Positions 32,929-42,278 of a stretch of DNA of 64,000 nt are shown piece by piece. The notes beneath the pieces are model-generated. The model did no database searches. It was not told the origin of the DNA and saw only the letters and a program-made list of their open reading frames with translations. Every line of letters starts with the position of its first letter. The stretch's first letter is position 1. The translations under genes and the position numbers were made by a program. This stretch comes from Aeromicrobium sp. Root344 (GTDB lineage: Bacteria; Actinomycetota; Actinomycetes; Propionibacteriales; Nocardioidaceae), in contig NZ_LMDH01000001.1 of assembly GCF_001425755.1 (NCBI RefSeq), positions 966,474 to 1,030,473 on the forward strand, read 5' to 3'.

Positions 32929-35334
32929 CTAGGCGACCGGAGCGGTCTCCGGCTCGGGCTCGTCGATGATCCCGGCCTCGAGCGCGATCGGGCGACGCTT
33001 CGAGATGTAGACCGCGACCGCGATGATCACCGCAGCAACGCCGGCGATCGAGTAGCGGATCCACTCGCTCTCGTCGTTGCCGTACGTGAACTTGATGACC
33101 AGCGGCACGATCAGCAGCGCCACGAGGTTCATGACCTTGAGGAGCGGGTTGATCGCCGGTCCGGCGGTGTCCTTGAACGGGTCGCCGACGGTGTCACCGA
33201 TGATCGTCGCCTCGTGGGCGGGCGATCCCTTGCCACCGTGGTTGCCGTCCTCGACCAGTTTCTTGGCGTTGTCCCACGCACCACCGGAGTTGGCGAGGAA
33301 CACCGCCATCAGCGTGCCGGTCGCGATCGCACCGGCGAGGTAGGCGCCGAGCGGGCCGACACCGAGGCCGAAGCCGACGGCGATCGGCGCGAAGATCGCG
33401 AGGATGCCCGGCGTCGCCAGCTCACGCAGCGAGTCACGCGTGCAGATGTCGACGACCTTGCCGTACTCGGGACGACCGGTGCCCTCCATGATGCCCGGGA
33501 TCTCCTTGAACTGGCGGCGCACTTCGTACACCACGGCGCCGGCCGCACGACCGACGGCGTTGATCGCCAGACCGGAGAACAGGAACACCACGGCGGAACC
33601 GATGAGCAGGCCCACGAGGTTCTGCGGGTTGGCGACGTTGAGCACGCCCTGCAGGACCTGCGAGTCACTGAGCGACAGGTTCTGGAGGAACTCCCCCTTG
33701 CTGGCGTTGCCCGAGATGTCGTTCAGGACCACGACGAGCTGATCCCTGATGTTGTCGGTGAAGGCACCGAACAGCGCGGTGGCAGCCAGGACGGCCGTGG
33801 CGATCGCGATGCCCTTGGTGATGGCCTTCGTGGTGTTGCCGACAGCGTCGAGCTCCGTGAGGATCTTGGCGCCTTCCTCGTCGACGTCGCCCGACATCTC
33901 GGCGATGCCCTGCGCGTTGTCGCTGACCGGACCGAACGTGTCCATCGCGACGATGACGCCGACGGTCGTGAGCAGGCCACAACCGGCGAGCGACACGGCG
34001 AACAGCGACACGATGATCGAGCCGCTGCCGAGCAGGAACGCGCCGAAGACAGCGGCACCGATGACCAGCGCGGTGTAGACCGCCGACTCGAACCCGACCG
34101 ACAGGCCGGACAGGATCACCGTGGCGGCACCGGTCAGCGACGTCTTGCCGACGTCCTTGACCGGCCGCGTCTCGGTGCCGGTGAAGTAGCCCGTGAGGGC
34201 CAGGATCAAGGCGGCGAGCACGATGCCGATGAGGACCGCGACCCAGGCAATGGTGCGCGGGCCCCAGCCGTCGTAGCCGGCGAGCGGGTTGCCGAACAGC
34301 TGGCCGGCAAGACCGGTCGCCTTGGGGATGTGCAGCTCGCCGAACGTCTTCGGCAGGTAGATGTAGGACACCGCGACGGACGCGACCGCCGAGATGACCG
34401 CCGAGATGTAGAACGAGCGGTTGATCGCCGCGAGTCCGTTCTCGCCGACGCGGGCCCGGGTGATGTAGACACCGAGGATCGCGGTGACGGCGCCGATGGC
34501 GGGGATGATGAGCGGGAAGACGAGGCCTTCCTGACCGAACGCCACCGATCCGAGGATCAGGGCGGCGACCAGCGTCACGGCGTACGACTCGAAGAGGTCG
34601 GCTGCCATGCCGGCGCAGTCGCCGACGTTGTCGCCGACGTTGTCCGCGATCGTCGCAGCGTTGCGCGGGTCGTCCTCGGGGATGTTCTGCTCGACCTTGC
34701 CGACGAGGTCGGCGCCGACGTCAGCGGCCTTGGTGAAGATGCCGCCACCGACTCGCATGAACATGGCGAGAAGGGCAGCGCCGAAGCCGAAGCCCTCGAG
34801 CACGTCGGGGGCGTCACCCTGGTAGATCAGGACGACGCTCGACGCGCCGACGAGGCCGAGGCCCACCGTCAGCATGCCGACCGTGCCGCCGGTGCGGAAC
34901 GCGATGCGCATGGCCTTCTCGCGACCCTCGTTCTGCGCGGCTGCGGCGACCCGGATGTTGGCGCGCGTCGCGAGCCACATGCCGAGGTAGCCGATCAGCG
35001 CGGAGAATCCGGCGCCGATCAGGAAGAACAGCGAGCGGCCGATCCTGATCTCGGCGTCACCGGGCAGCAGGAACAGGAGCCCGAAGGCCAGGACCGCGAA
35101 GACCGCGAGAGTCTTGAACATGCGGCCGAGGTATGCCGCGGCACCCTCCTGGACCGCGAGCCCGATCTCCTGCATCTTCTCGGTGCCTTCTGAGGCCTTG
35201 AGTACTTCGGCGCGGAATACCGCCGCCATGATCAGCGCAATGACGCCGATGGCTGCAACGATCGACACGATGATCGTGTTGTCGTTGGAGAGATCGAGGT
35301 CACTGGCTGCCGCAACGAGTGTCGCGTTCGCCAT
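32929..35334 (-). CDS. hppA: membrane proton-translocating pyrophosphatase
   Basis: An 801-residue polytopic protein of the H+-PPase family, about 16 membrane segments. It hydrolyses pyrophosphate to pump protons across the cell membrane. The substrate motifs are intact: DVGADLVGKVE, NVGDNVGDCAG, and DTVGDPFKDTAGPAINPL in the C-terminal part. The GNTTKA motif has Lys rather than Ala at the position that sets potassium dependence, so it should be K+-independent. GGAGG lies 7 bases before the ATG. A hairpin terminator follows the gene. Confidence 0.96.
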   Translation of the reverse strand: MANATLVAAASDLDLSNDNTIIVSIVAAIGVIALIMAAVFRAEVLKASEGTEKMQEIGLAVQEGAAAYLGRMFKTLAVFAVLAFGLLFLLPGDAEIRIGRSLFFLIGAGFSALIGYLGMWLATRANIRVAAAAQNEGREKAMRIAFRTGGTVGMLTVGLGLVGASSVVLIYQGDAPDVLEGFGFGAALLAMFMRVGGGIFTKAADVGADLVGKVEQNIPEDDPRNAATIADNVGDNVGDCAGMAADLFESYAVTLVAALILGSVAFGQEGLVFPLIIPAIGAVTAILGVYITRARVGENGLAAINRSFYISAVISAVASVAVSYIYLPKTFGELHIPKATGLAGQLFGNPLAGYDGWGPRTIAWVAVLIGIVLAALILALTGYFTGTETRPVKDVGKTSLTGAATVILSGLSVGFESAVYTALVIGAAVFGAFLLGSGSIIVSLFAVSLAGCGLLTTVGVIVAMDTFGPVSDNAQGIAEMSGDVDEEGAKILTELDAVGNTTKAITKGIAIATAVLAATALFGAFTDNIRDQLVVVLNDISGNASKGEFLQNLSLSDSQVLQGVLNVANPQNLVGLLIGSAVVFLFSGLAINAVGRAAGAVVYEVRRQFKEIPGIMEGTGRPEYGKVVDICTRDSLRELATPGILAIFAPIAVGFGLGVGPLGAYLAGAIATGTLMAVFLANSGGAWDNAKKLVEDGNHGGKGSPAHEATIIGDTVGDPFKDTAGPAINPLLKVMNLVALLIVPLVIKFTYGNDESEWIRYSIAGVAAVIIAVAVYISKRRPIALEAGIIDEPEPETAPVA

Positions 35335-35369
35335 GAAATTCCTCCAGATGTAAGGCAGGACGTAAAACG

Positions 35370-35388
35370 GGTCTGGTGAGACCAGACC
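35370..35388 (-). terminator. rho-independent terminator after the STAS gene
   Basis: Read on the minus strand: GGTCTGGT-ctc-ACCAGACC, a perfect 8-bp stem with a 3-base loop, followed by CGTTTTACG. It lies 47 bp beyond the STAS stop and before the hppA start. The short T-run makes this a better intrinsic terminator than most in this window. Confidence 0.75.
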
Positions 35389-35435
35389 GCGTGACGCAGG
35401 TTACATGGAGGGCCTGTGAAGCGGTGCGACCGGGA

Positions 35436-35780
35436 TCACAGTGGCTGGGTCGTGCGGGCCTCGTCGATCGAGGTGTGCAGACCGAAGACCTTGTCGAGGC
35501 CCGTGATCTCGAAGATCTTGAGGATGCGCTCCTGGGTGCACACGATGTCGAGCGAGCCACCGTCGGCGCGTACGCGCTTGAGCGCGCCCACGAGGACGCC
35601 GAGGCCCGTGGAGTCGAGGAAATCGACCTTCTGCACGTCGATGATGAGCTGCGTGTGACCGGCATCGACGGCAGCCACGATCGCCTCCCGGAGCTTGGGC
35701 GCGGTGTAGACGTCGATCTCTCCGCCGACCTCGATGATCTCGAAGTCGCCGTCAGTCCGCGACGTCAGTGACAGCTCCAT
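35436..35780 (-). CDS. STAS-domain anti-sigma factor antagonist
   Basis: The ATG at 35780 has GAGAGGG about 6 bases upstream and gives 114 residues; an ATG 7 codons earlier has no site. The protein is a single STAS domain: [36 protein letters not shown] and a C-terminal helix. Ser57 in the DSTG motif is the residue phosphorylated by an anti-sigma kinase in SpoIIAA/RsbV relatives. It would free a sigma factor in a stress response by partner switching. No kinase or sigma gene is adjacent. Confidence 0.93.
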   Translation of the reverse strand: MELSLTSRTDGDFEIIEVGGEIDVYTAPKLREAIVAAVDAGHTQLIIDVQKVDFLDSTGLGVLVGALKRVRADGGSLDIVCTQERILKIFEITGLDKVFGLHTSIDEARTTQPL

Positions 35781-35868
35781 GGGCACCCTCTCCGCCTGCA
35801 TTCAATCACGATCCGGGGCGGCCCGCCGATGGGCGAGACGCTGCGGACCCGTCTGGGAGAATCACGAG

Positions 35869-38181
35869 GTGGACCCCGCCGACCTCGTGCTGCGCTACGG
35901 CGACCGGGTGACCCACGTCGAGCGGGTCGCCGCACGCGAAGCGGTCGTCGAGCCGTGGCCCGACTGGGTCGACCCGGCCGTACGCGCGATGTACGAGGCC
36001 GAGGGCATCACCGCGCTCTGGGGGCATCAGGCCGAAGCGCTGCACCACGTGCACGAGGGGCGGCACGTCGTGATCGCCACCGGCACGGCGTCGGGCAAGT
36101 CGCTTGCCTTCCAGGCGCCGGCGTTGACCGGTCTCGCCGAGGGCCGGAGCGGCAGCGCCCTGCGAGGCAACCGGCTGCCGACAGTGCTCTATCTCGCGCC
36201 GACCAAGGCGCTCGCCGCCGACCAGCTGCGCCGGCTGTCCGGCGCACGGGAGTTCGCCCGGCCCGCGACGGTCGACGGTGACAACTCGCGCGAGGAGCGG
36301 GTCTGGGCCCGCGACCACGCCAACTATCTGCTGACCAACCCCGACACGCTGCACCACTCGATCCTCCCGGCGCACGCTCGTTGGGCCAGGGTCCTCGGCG
36401 GGTTGAGCCATGTCGTGGTCGACGAGTGTCACCACTACCGAGGCGTGTTCGGCGCGCACGTCGCGCACGTCCTGCGGCGCCTGCGGCGGGTCTGTGCCTA
36501 CTACGGCGCCGACCCCACGTTCGTCCTGTCGTCGGCGACCGTCGCCGAGCCCGAGGTGTTCGCAGGCCGGCTCACGGGGCTCGACGTCGTACCCGTCACC
36601 GATGACGCCTCGCCGCACGCCGCCCGCACGATCGCGCTCTGGGAGCCGCCGCTCCTGCCCGGCCGTGACCCGATCTCGGGCGATGCGACCGAAGGAGTCG
36701 TACGTCGTGCTGCCACCACCGAGGCCGGTGAGCTGCTCACGGACCTCGTGATCGGCAAGGTCCGCACGCTGGCGTTCGTACGCTCGCGGCGCGGCGCGGA
36801 GTCCGTCGCCGCGACCGCGCAGCGCCGGCTCGCAGAGGTGGACCCCGCGCTCGCCGCCCGGGTCGCGACGTACCGCGGCGGCTACCTGCCTGAGGAGCGC
36901 CGCGAGCTCGAGCAACGGCTGCGCAGCGGCGACCTGCTGGGTCTGGCCAGCACGAACGCCCTCGAGCTCGGCATCGACGTCGCCGGGCTCGACGCCGTCA
37001 TCAGCGTCGGCTTTCCCGGCACACGTGCGGCCCTGCAGCAGCAGTTCGGGCGGGCCGGGAGGTCAGGCCGCGACTCGATCGGCATCCTCGTCGCTCGAGA
37101 CGATCCGCTCGACACCTTTCTCGTCCATCATCCAGAGGCGCTGCTGGGCGCACCGGTGGAGGCATCGGTGTTCGACCCCGACAACCCGTACGTCCTGGGG
37201 CCGCACCTGGCCGCGGCGGCGCAGGAGCTCCCGCTGACCGAGGACGACTTCGCGCTGTTCGGCCCGCGTACGGCCGAGGGCGTGCAGGCGCTCGAGGCGG
37301 CCGGCTGGCTGCGCAAGCGCCCGGCCGGCTGGTTCTGGACCAAGCGCGAGCGCGCCAGCGACCTCGCCGACATCCGGTCGAGCGGCGGCGCCCCGGTGCA
37401 GATCGTCGATGCCGTGACGGGTCGCCTGATCGGCACGGTCGACGCCGGCTCGGCCGACTCCGCCGTCCACGAAGGTGCCGTGTACGTCCATCAGGGCGAC
37501 GTGCACATCGTCGACGACTACGACGTCGAGCACGGTGTGGCCGTCGTGCATCGCGACGACCCGGACTACTCGACGATGGCGCGATCGGTCACCGAGATCA
37601 CGGTGACCGAGACCGAGCGCACGACGCCGTGGGGCAAGGCGGCGATGTCGTTCGGCTCGGTCGACGTCGTCAACCAGGTCGTGTCCTACATGAAGCGCAG
37701 CACGACGGGCGGCGGCATCCTCGGCGAGGAGCTGCTCGACCTGCCCGCTCGGACGCTCCAGACCAAGGCCGTGTGGTGGACCCTCGAGCCGGACGCCGTG
37801 GCAGCAACGTTCGAGAGCGGTGACGTGCCCGGCGCGGCACATGCCGCCGAGCACGCGGCGATCGGCCTGCTGCCGCTGCTGGCGACCTGTGACCGCTGGG
37901 ACATCGGCGGCGTGTCGACGGCACTGCACGCCGACACCGGGACCATGACGGTGTTCGTCTACGACGGCTATCCCGGCGGCGCGGGCTTCGCGGAGCGCGG
38001 CTACGAGCTCGCGGCGCGCTGGCTGCGGGTCACCCGGGACGCGATCGTGGCGTGCGAGTGCTCGGCCGGCTGCCCGTCCTGCGTCTACTCGCCCAAGTGC
38101 GGCAACGGCAACGAGCCGCTCGACAAGGCCGGCGCCGTACGCCTGCTCGAGGCACTGCTGACCGACGCGCCGGAGTCCTGA
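35869..38181 (+). CDS. DEAD/DEAH helicase with DUF1998 zinc domain, MrfA/YprA type
   Basis: The GTG at 35869 gives 770 residues. Motif I is ATGTASGKS (Lys77), motif II VVVDECHH, motif III SSATV, and the second RecA domain has STNALELGIDVAGLDAVI and QQFGRAGRSGR. The C-terminal MZB/DUF1998 region ends in four cysteines (CECSAGCPSCVYSPKCGNGN). MrfA-type helicases are 3'-5' enzymes acting in repair of crosslinked DNA. The orthologous gene sits at the same place, next to the Tad cluster, in mycobacteria (Rv3649). A GAGAAT box 6 bases before the GTG may make it leaderless. Confidence 0.93.
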   Translation: MDPADLVLRYGDRVTHVERVAAREAVVEPWPDWVDPAVRAMYEAEGITALWGHQAEALHHVHEGRHVVIATGTASGKSLAFQAPALTGLAEGRSGSALRGNRLPTVLYLAPTKALAADQLRRLSGAREFARPATVDGDNSREERVWARDHANYLLTNPDTLHHSILPAHARWARVLGGLSHVVVDECHHYRGVFGAHVAHVLRRLRRVCAYYGADPTFVLSSATVAEPEVFAGRLTGLDVVPVTDDASPHAARTIALWEPPLLPGRDPISGDATEGVVRRAATTEAGELLTDLVIGKVRTLAFVRSRRGAESVAATAQRRLAEVDPALAARVATYRGGYLPEERRELEQRLRSGDLLGLASTNALELGIDVAGLDAVISVGFPGTRAALQQQFGRAGRSGRDSIGILVARDDPLDTFLVHHPEALLGAPVEASVFDPDNPYVLGPHLAAAAQELPLTEDDFALFGPRTAEGVQALEAAGWLRKRPAGWFWTKRERASDLADIRSSGGAPVQIVDAVTGRLIGTVDAGSADSAVHEGAVYVHQGDVHIVDDYDVEHGVAVVHRDDPDYSTMARSVTEITVTETERTTPWGKAAMSFGSVDVVNQVVSYMKRSTTGGGILGEELLDLPARTLQTKAVWWTLEPDAVAATFESGDVPGAAHAAEHAAIGLLPLLATCDRWDIGGVSTALHADTGTMTVFVYDGYPGGAGFAERGYELAARWLRVTRDAIVACECSAGCPSCVYSPKCGNGNEPLDKAGAVRLLEALLTDAPES

Positions 38182-38182
38182 C

Positions 38183-38371
38183 CACTTCGGCACGATGCCG
38201 GTCGCCGCTGCCAAGGCGGGCATCCTCGGCGAGCAGATCGGCCTGCGATCGACCATCGCCGTGATGGCCGCGATCCACCTGATCTCGACCCTCGCGGTGC
38301 TGCTCACTCCGCTGGCCCGCGTGCGTGACCTGCCCAGCCATGCTCACTCACCCACTGAGCCTCCCAAGTAG
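38183..38371 (+). pseudogene. C-terminal remnant of an MFS transporter
   Basis: The frame from 38183 to the TAG at 38371 encodes ~62 residues: HFGTMPVAAAKAGILGEQIG, then LRSTIAVMAAIHLISTLAVL and a polar tail. The GTMPVAA..G.LGE.IGLR pattern followed by a membrane helix is typical of the last helices of major facilitators. The rest is absent; the frame begins directly at the helicase stop. The end overlaps the convergent Rv3654c-like gene by 28 bp. Most likely a deletion relic rather than a working gene. Confidence 0.6.
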
Positions 38372-38715
38372 AAGTCGGGGGCGGCGCGCGCTTTCTGCTC
38401 GACCGCCCACCGGTGCCCCCACCACGTCCCACTGGTTGCTCTCGTCGTGATCGTCGCGACGTCGAAGTCCATGCGGCAGTGCAGCACCTCGGCGTCGTTG
38501 CGACCTGCGATGCGTCGAGCAGCCGCGCACCCGTCCTCGCCCGCGACACTGGCCTGTGTCGCGGCCAATGCCGCGAGGTCGGCCGCACCAGCGACCCGGT
38601 GACGAAGCCTGACCAGTCCGGCCATCTCCGTGATGATCAGCGCCGCCACCAGGAGCATGACGGCAACGACGGCGGCGTGGACGGTCACCGCTCCGCGCTC
38701 GGAGCCTCGGATCAC
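38344..38715 (-). CDS. TadE-like helicase/secretion-neighbourhood membrane protein (Rv3654c-like)
   Basis: The GTG at 38715 overlaps the preceding stop (GTGA) and gives 123 residues. It starts with RGSERGAVTVHAAVV, a pilin-like cleavage region, then one hydrophobic helix (MLLVAALIITEMAGLVRLRH) and AGAADLAALAATQASVAG, the pattern of minor pseudopilins. It matches the small protein found at the end of actinobacterial Tad clusters. It is likely an exported minor component of the apparatus. Confidence 0.85.
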   Translation of the reverse strand: MIRGSERGAVTVHAAVVAVMLLVAALIITEMAGLVRLRHRVAGAADLAALAATQASVAGEDGCAAARRIAGRNDAEVLHCRMDFDVATITTRATSGTWWGHRWAVEQKARAAPDFYLGGSVGE

Positions 38716-39062
38716 GGTGACTCCACGGCGGCCACCGACGCGGAGTCCATCGTCTGCGAGCCGATCTTGGAGAAGTAGGGCAACGGCATCCGGGACCTGG
38801 CCGTGACGGTCACCGTGACGACGCCCGACTCGGTGTCGACCGACACCTTGGCGCCGTCCGGGGCATGGGCGCGAGCCACCTTGCTCGCGGCCCCGACTCC
38901 CTCGCCGCGGGCGATCATGCGGGCGGCCTCCCGGGAGGCATCGGCGATCCGGATCTGGGTCAGACCCAACGAGATGACCCACAGCAGCAGGAACGCGAAC
39001 GCGACCCCGAACGGGACGATCGTCGCCAGCTCGGCGGTGACCATCCCGCGTTCACGCCTCAT
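38712..39062 (-). CDS. TadE-family minor pseudopilin
   Basis: The ATG at 39062 gives 116 residues and shares a base with the stop of the DUF4244 gene. MRRERGMVTAELATIVPFGV is the charged leader, with the Glu at the processing site, followed by a single helix (AFAFLLLWVISLGLTQIRIA) and DASREAARMIARGEG, typical of TadE. The C-terminal part is a beta-rich extracytoplasmic region. It belongs to the overlapping Tad cluster. Confidence 0.9.
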   Translation of the reverse strand: MRRERGMVTAELATIVPFGVAFAFLLLWVISLGLTQIRIADASREAARMIARGEGVGAASKVARAHAPDGAKVSVDTESGVVTVTVTARSRMPLPYFSKIGSQTMDSASVAAVESP

Positions 39063-39274
39063 CAGAACCTGACGCCGAATCGCGGGACACCGTCGAACAC
39101 GTCGCGCAACGTCCCCCAGCCCAGCGCCCGCTCGATGATGTCCCTGAAGGTCTGCATCCACGGGTTGTCGTCGAGGACGCCGAACTTGTAGAGCGTGAAG
39201 GCGAGGCAGACGGCACCCAAAGTGCCGACGGTGTATTCCGCGGTCGCCATGCCGCGGTCATCGTGGTGAGACAT
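39062..39274 (-). CDS. DUF4244 protein, Flp-pilin-like
   Basis: The ATG at 39274 gives 70 residues, with AAAGG about 8 bases upstream. DRGMATAEYTVGTLGAVCLA and FTLYKFG form the conserved DUF4244 block: a short charged leader, a glutamate-containing processing site (TAEYTVG) and one hydrophobic helix. These are the probable major pilins or shaft subunits of the actinobacterial Tad system. A second, related copy lies 59 bp upstream. Confidence 0.9.
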   Translation of the reverse strand: MSHHDDRGMATAEYTVGTLGAVCLAFTLYKFGVLDDNPWMQTFRDIIERALGWGTLRDVFDGVPRFGVRF

Positions 39275-39333
39275 GTGAAGCCTTTCGGTGGACGGGGCCC
39301 GGGGCGGAGTCACACCGCCCCGGGCCGAACGGA

Positions 39334-39507
39334 TCAGAACGGGAGCAGGTCGGGAATCTTCCCGATCAGGTCCTTGACGAGGTCGCCGAACCACGGGGAC
39401 TGCCCGATCTTGACGAGCACGCCGCCGATCGTGCAGGCACCGAGAGTGCCGACGGTGTACTCAGCGGTCGTCATGCCTCGCTCGGCACGGCGCAGGAGCT
39501 GCTTCAT
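39334..39507 (-). CDS. DUF4244 protein, second Flp-pilin-like copy
   Basis: A 57-residue protein (MKQLLRRAERGMTTAEYTVG start) with the same TAEYTVGTLGA core as its downstream neighbour but a shorter, different tail (PWFGDLVKDLIGKIPDLL). Its ATG is preceded by GAAAGGA about 5 bases away. The pair looks like a tandem duplication giving two pilin variants. It is the first of the small exported proteins after the tadC gene. Confidence 0.88.
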   Translation of the reverse strand: MKQLLRRAERGMTTAEYTVGTLGACTIGGVLVKIGQSPWFGDLVKDLIGKIPDLLPF

Positions 39508-39622
39508 GTGGAGTCCTTTCGATGAATGGATGAATCGAAAGGAAGATGTGGTCGGTGGACGCTGCGCTGCTGGGCCGGGTTGCTGGCTGGGGACAGGAGC
39601 CGTGGAGCCGGTCGGCTGTGGA

Positions 39623-40321
39623 TCACAGGGTGAACGAGCGGAAGGTGGCGATGATCGTCGGCACGATCCCGATGAGGAAGAAGGCCGGCAGGAAGCAGGC
39701 ACCCAGCGGAGCGGCCGTGCGGACGGCGACCTTGCGGCTCCGCTCTCGCCGGGCCGCACGGCGTTCACGACGCAGGTCGTCGGCCACACCCGAGATCACC
39801 TGTGCCACCGGCATGCCGGACGCCGCCGCCCGACGGAACGCCCGACCCACGGGCGCGAGCGTCGGGTCGAGGGCGAGCGAACGCCACACGGCTTCGGAGT
39901 CGCCCGCGACAGCCAACCTGCCCGCCACAAGGCTCAGGTCGGCGCCCAGCGGAGCAGCCGTCGCCGCGGCCGCCAACTCGAACGCCGTCACTGGCGGGCG
40001 CCCGACCTCGAGCGCGGCGACCATGAGGTCGAGAGCTGTGGGGAGCTGGGCGGTCAGCTGAGCGCTCCTGCGTCGGGCCGCCGCCGTCTCGAGCCGGCTC
40101 ATGGACCGGTGGACGACCGGGACGAGGGCGACGCCGAGCAGCGGCCCCAGCGGGAGACCCAGCACCACGCACGCGGCCACGGGAGTCAGCGCGGCGGCGA
40201 TGATTGCCGGATCGATCCGGCCGCCCCTGCGCGGCTGGCCGAACAGCTCCTGCGTCCGAGCCGTCGTCGAGGCCGGAACCAGGCACCAGACGGCGAGTAC
40301 GGCAAGCATCGCCGAGATCAT
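39623..40321 (-). CDS. tadC: Tad type II secretion system inner-membrane protein TadC
   Basis: The ATG at 40321 overlaps the tadB stop (ATGA) and gives 232 residues. The T2SSF-like region is present (LTAQLPTALDLMVAALEVGR, then VAQVISGVADDLRRERRAAR), with membrane helices at the N-terminus and at the C-terminus (LGACFLPAFFLIGIVPTII). Together with TadB it forms the platform for pilus assembly. Order and overlaps match the mycobacterial cluster. Confidence 0.92.
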   Translation of the reverse strand: MISAMLAVLAVWCLVPASTTARTQELFGQPRRGGRIDPAIIAAALTPVAACVVLGLPLGPLLGVALVPVVHRSMSRLETAAARRRSAQLTAQLPTALDLMVAALEVGRPPVTAFELAAAATAAPLGADLSLVAGRLAVAGDSEAVWRSLALDPTLAPVGRAFRRAAASGMPVAQVISGVADDLRRERRAARRERSRKVAVRTAAPLGACFLPAFFLIGIVPTIIATFRSFTL

Positions 40322-41118
40322 GCCTCCGCCTCGGCGCTCGACGCGATGCGCTCGACCCAGGCGACTCCGACGCAGGCGAGCGCGCATCCTGCGGCAAGAC
40401 ACAGCACGCCGGGATAGGTCCCCGTGAGGACGGCGACCGGATCGCCACCCATGCCTGAGCCCAGCGCGAGGCCGAAGACCGGCAGCACCGCCATCAGCCG
40501 ACCCGTGGCGCGAGCCGGCGCGAGCCCGGACTCGACCTCGCGCTCGATCTCGAGTTCACCGCGCGCCGTCTCCTCGAGCCGGTCGAGCACCCGCGACAAC
40601 GGAGCTCCAGCGCGTTCCGCCACGAGCCAGGCGCCAGAAAGCTCAGCCAGCAGCTCCGCGCCGGACTCGTCGGCAGCCGCTCGCAGCGCGGCCGGCACGT
40701 CACCGCCCAGGTCGGCTGCGCGGGCGGCGGCCGTCAGGAACGGGAACTCGGGAGCCAGCCCTTGGAGAGCACGTTGCGGCAGGATGCCGGCACGCAGCTC
40801 GGCCGACATCAGCCCGATTGCCTCCGCGACCTGGCGGCGTCGATCGCCGAGTCGCCTGCGCCGCACCGCACGGCGCCACTGCCGCAGCCCGAACGCCGCA
40901 ACCCCCACAGCGACGGCGACGACGACGAGGTGGGGACCGGCGACGTCGGCGCGCCCAGCACCCCAGGGCACCGCCACCAGCGCACCGGCCACGAGAGCCC
41001 AAGGACGCACCCGTCGGGCCGGTCGGTCGAGGCGCAACCGATGACGTACGACCCAGGACCCGGGCGGGCGCCACAGCCAGACCGATGACGCTGCGAGCGC
41101 CGCCGCGAGCGCCGTCAC
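40318..41118 (-). CDS. tadB: Tad type II secretion system inner-membrane protein TadB
   Basis: The GTG at 41118 overlaps the tadA stop and gives 266 residues. Membrane helices flank a central T2SSF domain (RQVAEAIGLMSAELRAGILP, then LAELSGAWLVAERAGAPLSR, VLDRLEETARGELEIEREV). It pairs with TadC as the inner-membrane platform. The N-terminal ~90 residues are rich in Ala/Arg/Trp and poorly conserved, as usual for these proteins. Confidence 0.92.
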   Translation of the reverse strand: MTALAAALAASSVWLWRPPGSWVVRHRLRLDRPARRVRPWALVAGALVAVPWGAGRADVAGPHLVVVAVAVGVAAFGLRQWRRAVRRRRLGDRRRQVAEAIGLMSAELRAGILPQRALQGLAPEFPFLTAAARAADLGGDVPAALRAAADESGAELLAELSGAWLVAERAGAPLSRVLDRLEETARGELEIEREVESGLAPARATGRLMAVLPVFGLALGSGMGGDPVAVLTGTYPGVLCLAAGCALACVGVAWVERIASSAEAEA

Positions 41119-42257
41119 TCCAGCACCTGCTCGAGCCGCGCCGCACCGGGTCCCTCCTCCACACCGTCCGGGGCGACGGAGACGGCAGGGACACACCGGA
41201 CGAGGCCGTCATCGTGACGCTCCAGCACCGCGATCTGCTGCACCCGGCGGATGCCGTCAGGTCCGCGAGCGAGGTGGATGACGAGGTCGAGGCTCGCGGC
41301 GAGCTGGCTGTGCACGGCTTCTCGTGGCAGTCCCGCCGCCACTCCGAGTGCCTCGAAGCGTGCCGGCACGTCGAGCGTCGAGTTGGCGTGCAACGTGCCG
41401 CACCCGCCCTCGTGCCCGGTGTTGAGGGCGGCGAGCAGGTCGACGACCTCGGCGCCACGCACCTCACCGACCACGAGGCGGTCGGGCCGCATCCGGAGCG
41501 CCTGGCGTACGAGGTCACGAACCGTGACGAGACCCGCGCCCTCGACGTTGGCCGGACGCGCCTCGAGACCGACGACATGCGGGTGGTCCGGCCGCAGCTC
41601 GGTCGCGTCCTCGACGACCACCAGTCGCTCATCCGGGTCCACCTCGGCAAGCAGGGCCGACAGCAGCGTGGTCTTGCCCGACCCCGTGCCACCCGTCACC
41701 ACGAAGGCGACGCGCGAGTCGACGACTCGCCTCAGGACGTCGGCGGTCTCATCGGTGAGGGAGCCCGCGGCCCTCAGCTCCGCCAGCGTGAAGCTGCGCC
41801 GGGCCGGCACCCGCATCGAGATCAACGTGCCGGGTCGCGCCAACGGCGCCAGCACCGCGTGCAGGCGGGTGCCGTCCGCGAGGCGGGCGTCGACCCACGG
41901 GCTCGCATCATCCAGGCGCCGTCCGGCCTGGGCCGCGAGCCGCTGGGCCAGCCGGCGCACGGACTCCTCGTCGGCGAACCGCACGGACGATCTCTCGAGA
42001 CCGCGGCCGCGATCGAGGTAGACCCCGTCGGGGCCGTTGACCAGGACGTCGGTGACACCGGGAGTCGCCAGCAACGGGTCGAGCAGGCCCGCGCCCCTCG
42101 TCTCGCTGCGGAGCTGGTCGACGAGCGCCAGGACCGTGGCGCTGCCGGCCACGTGGTGCTCAGCACGCAAGGCTGCCGCGACGCTCGCCGGTGTCGCTTC
42201 CGCGGTGCCGGCAGCCAACCGCCGCCGCACCCGCTCCAGGATCGGCACGTCACTCAT
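41115..42257 (-). CDS. tadA: Tad secretion ATPase TadA/CpaF
   Basis: A 380-residue hexameric-type secretion ATPase. The N-terminal domain (LLATPGVTDVLVNGPDGVYL) precedes the core: Walker A VTGGTGSGKTTLLSALL, Asp box VVVEDATELRP, Walker B RPDRLVVGEVRGAE, and the His box TGHEGGCGTLHANS. It powers assembly of Tad/Flp pili in the cytoplasm. It is 21 bp downstream of the Ssd/CpaE-like gene. Confidence 0.95.
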   Translation of the reverse strand: MSDVPILERVRRRLAAGTAEATPASVAAALRAEHHVAGSATVLALVDQLRSETRGAGLLDPLLATPGVTDVLVNGPDGVYLDRGRGLERSSVRFADEESVRRLAQRLAAQAGRRLDDASPWVDARLADGTRLHAVLAPLARPGTLISMRVPARRSFTLAELRAAGSLTDETADVLRRVVDSRVAFVVTGGTGSGKTTLLSALLAEVDPDERLVVVEDATELRPDHPHVVGLEARPANVEGAGLVTVRDLVRQALRMRPDRLVVGEVRGAEVVDLLAALNTGHEGGCGTLHANSTLDVPARFEALGVAAGLPREAVHSQLAASLDLVIHLARGPDGIRRVQQIAVLERHDDGLVRCVPAVSVAPDGVEEGPGAARLEQVLE

Positions 42258-42278
42258 GGTTCTCTCGCTGGCGCTCGG

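Noticed and set aside
32167-35193. A 1008-codon open frame on the plus strand
   Set aside because: Antisense to the HemK-like methyltransferase and hppA, both with intact motifs; composition is a GC-skew artefact.
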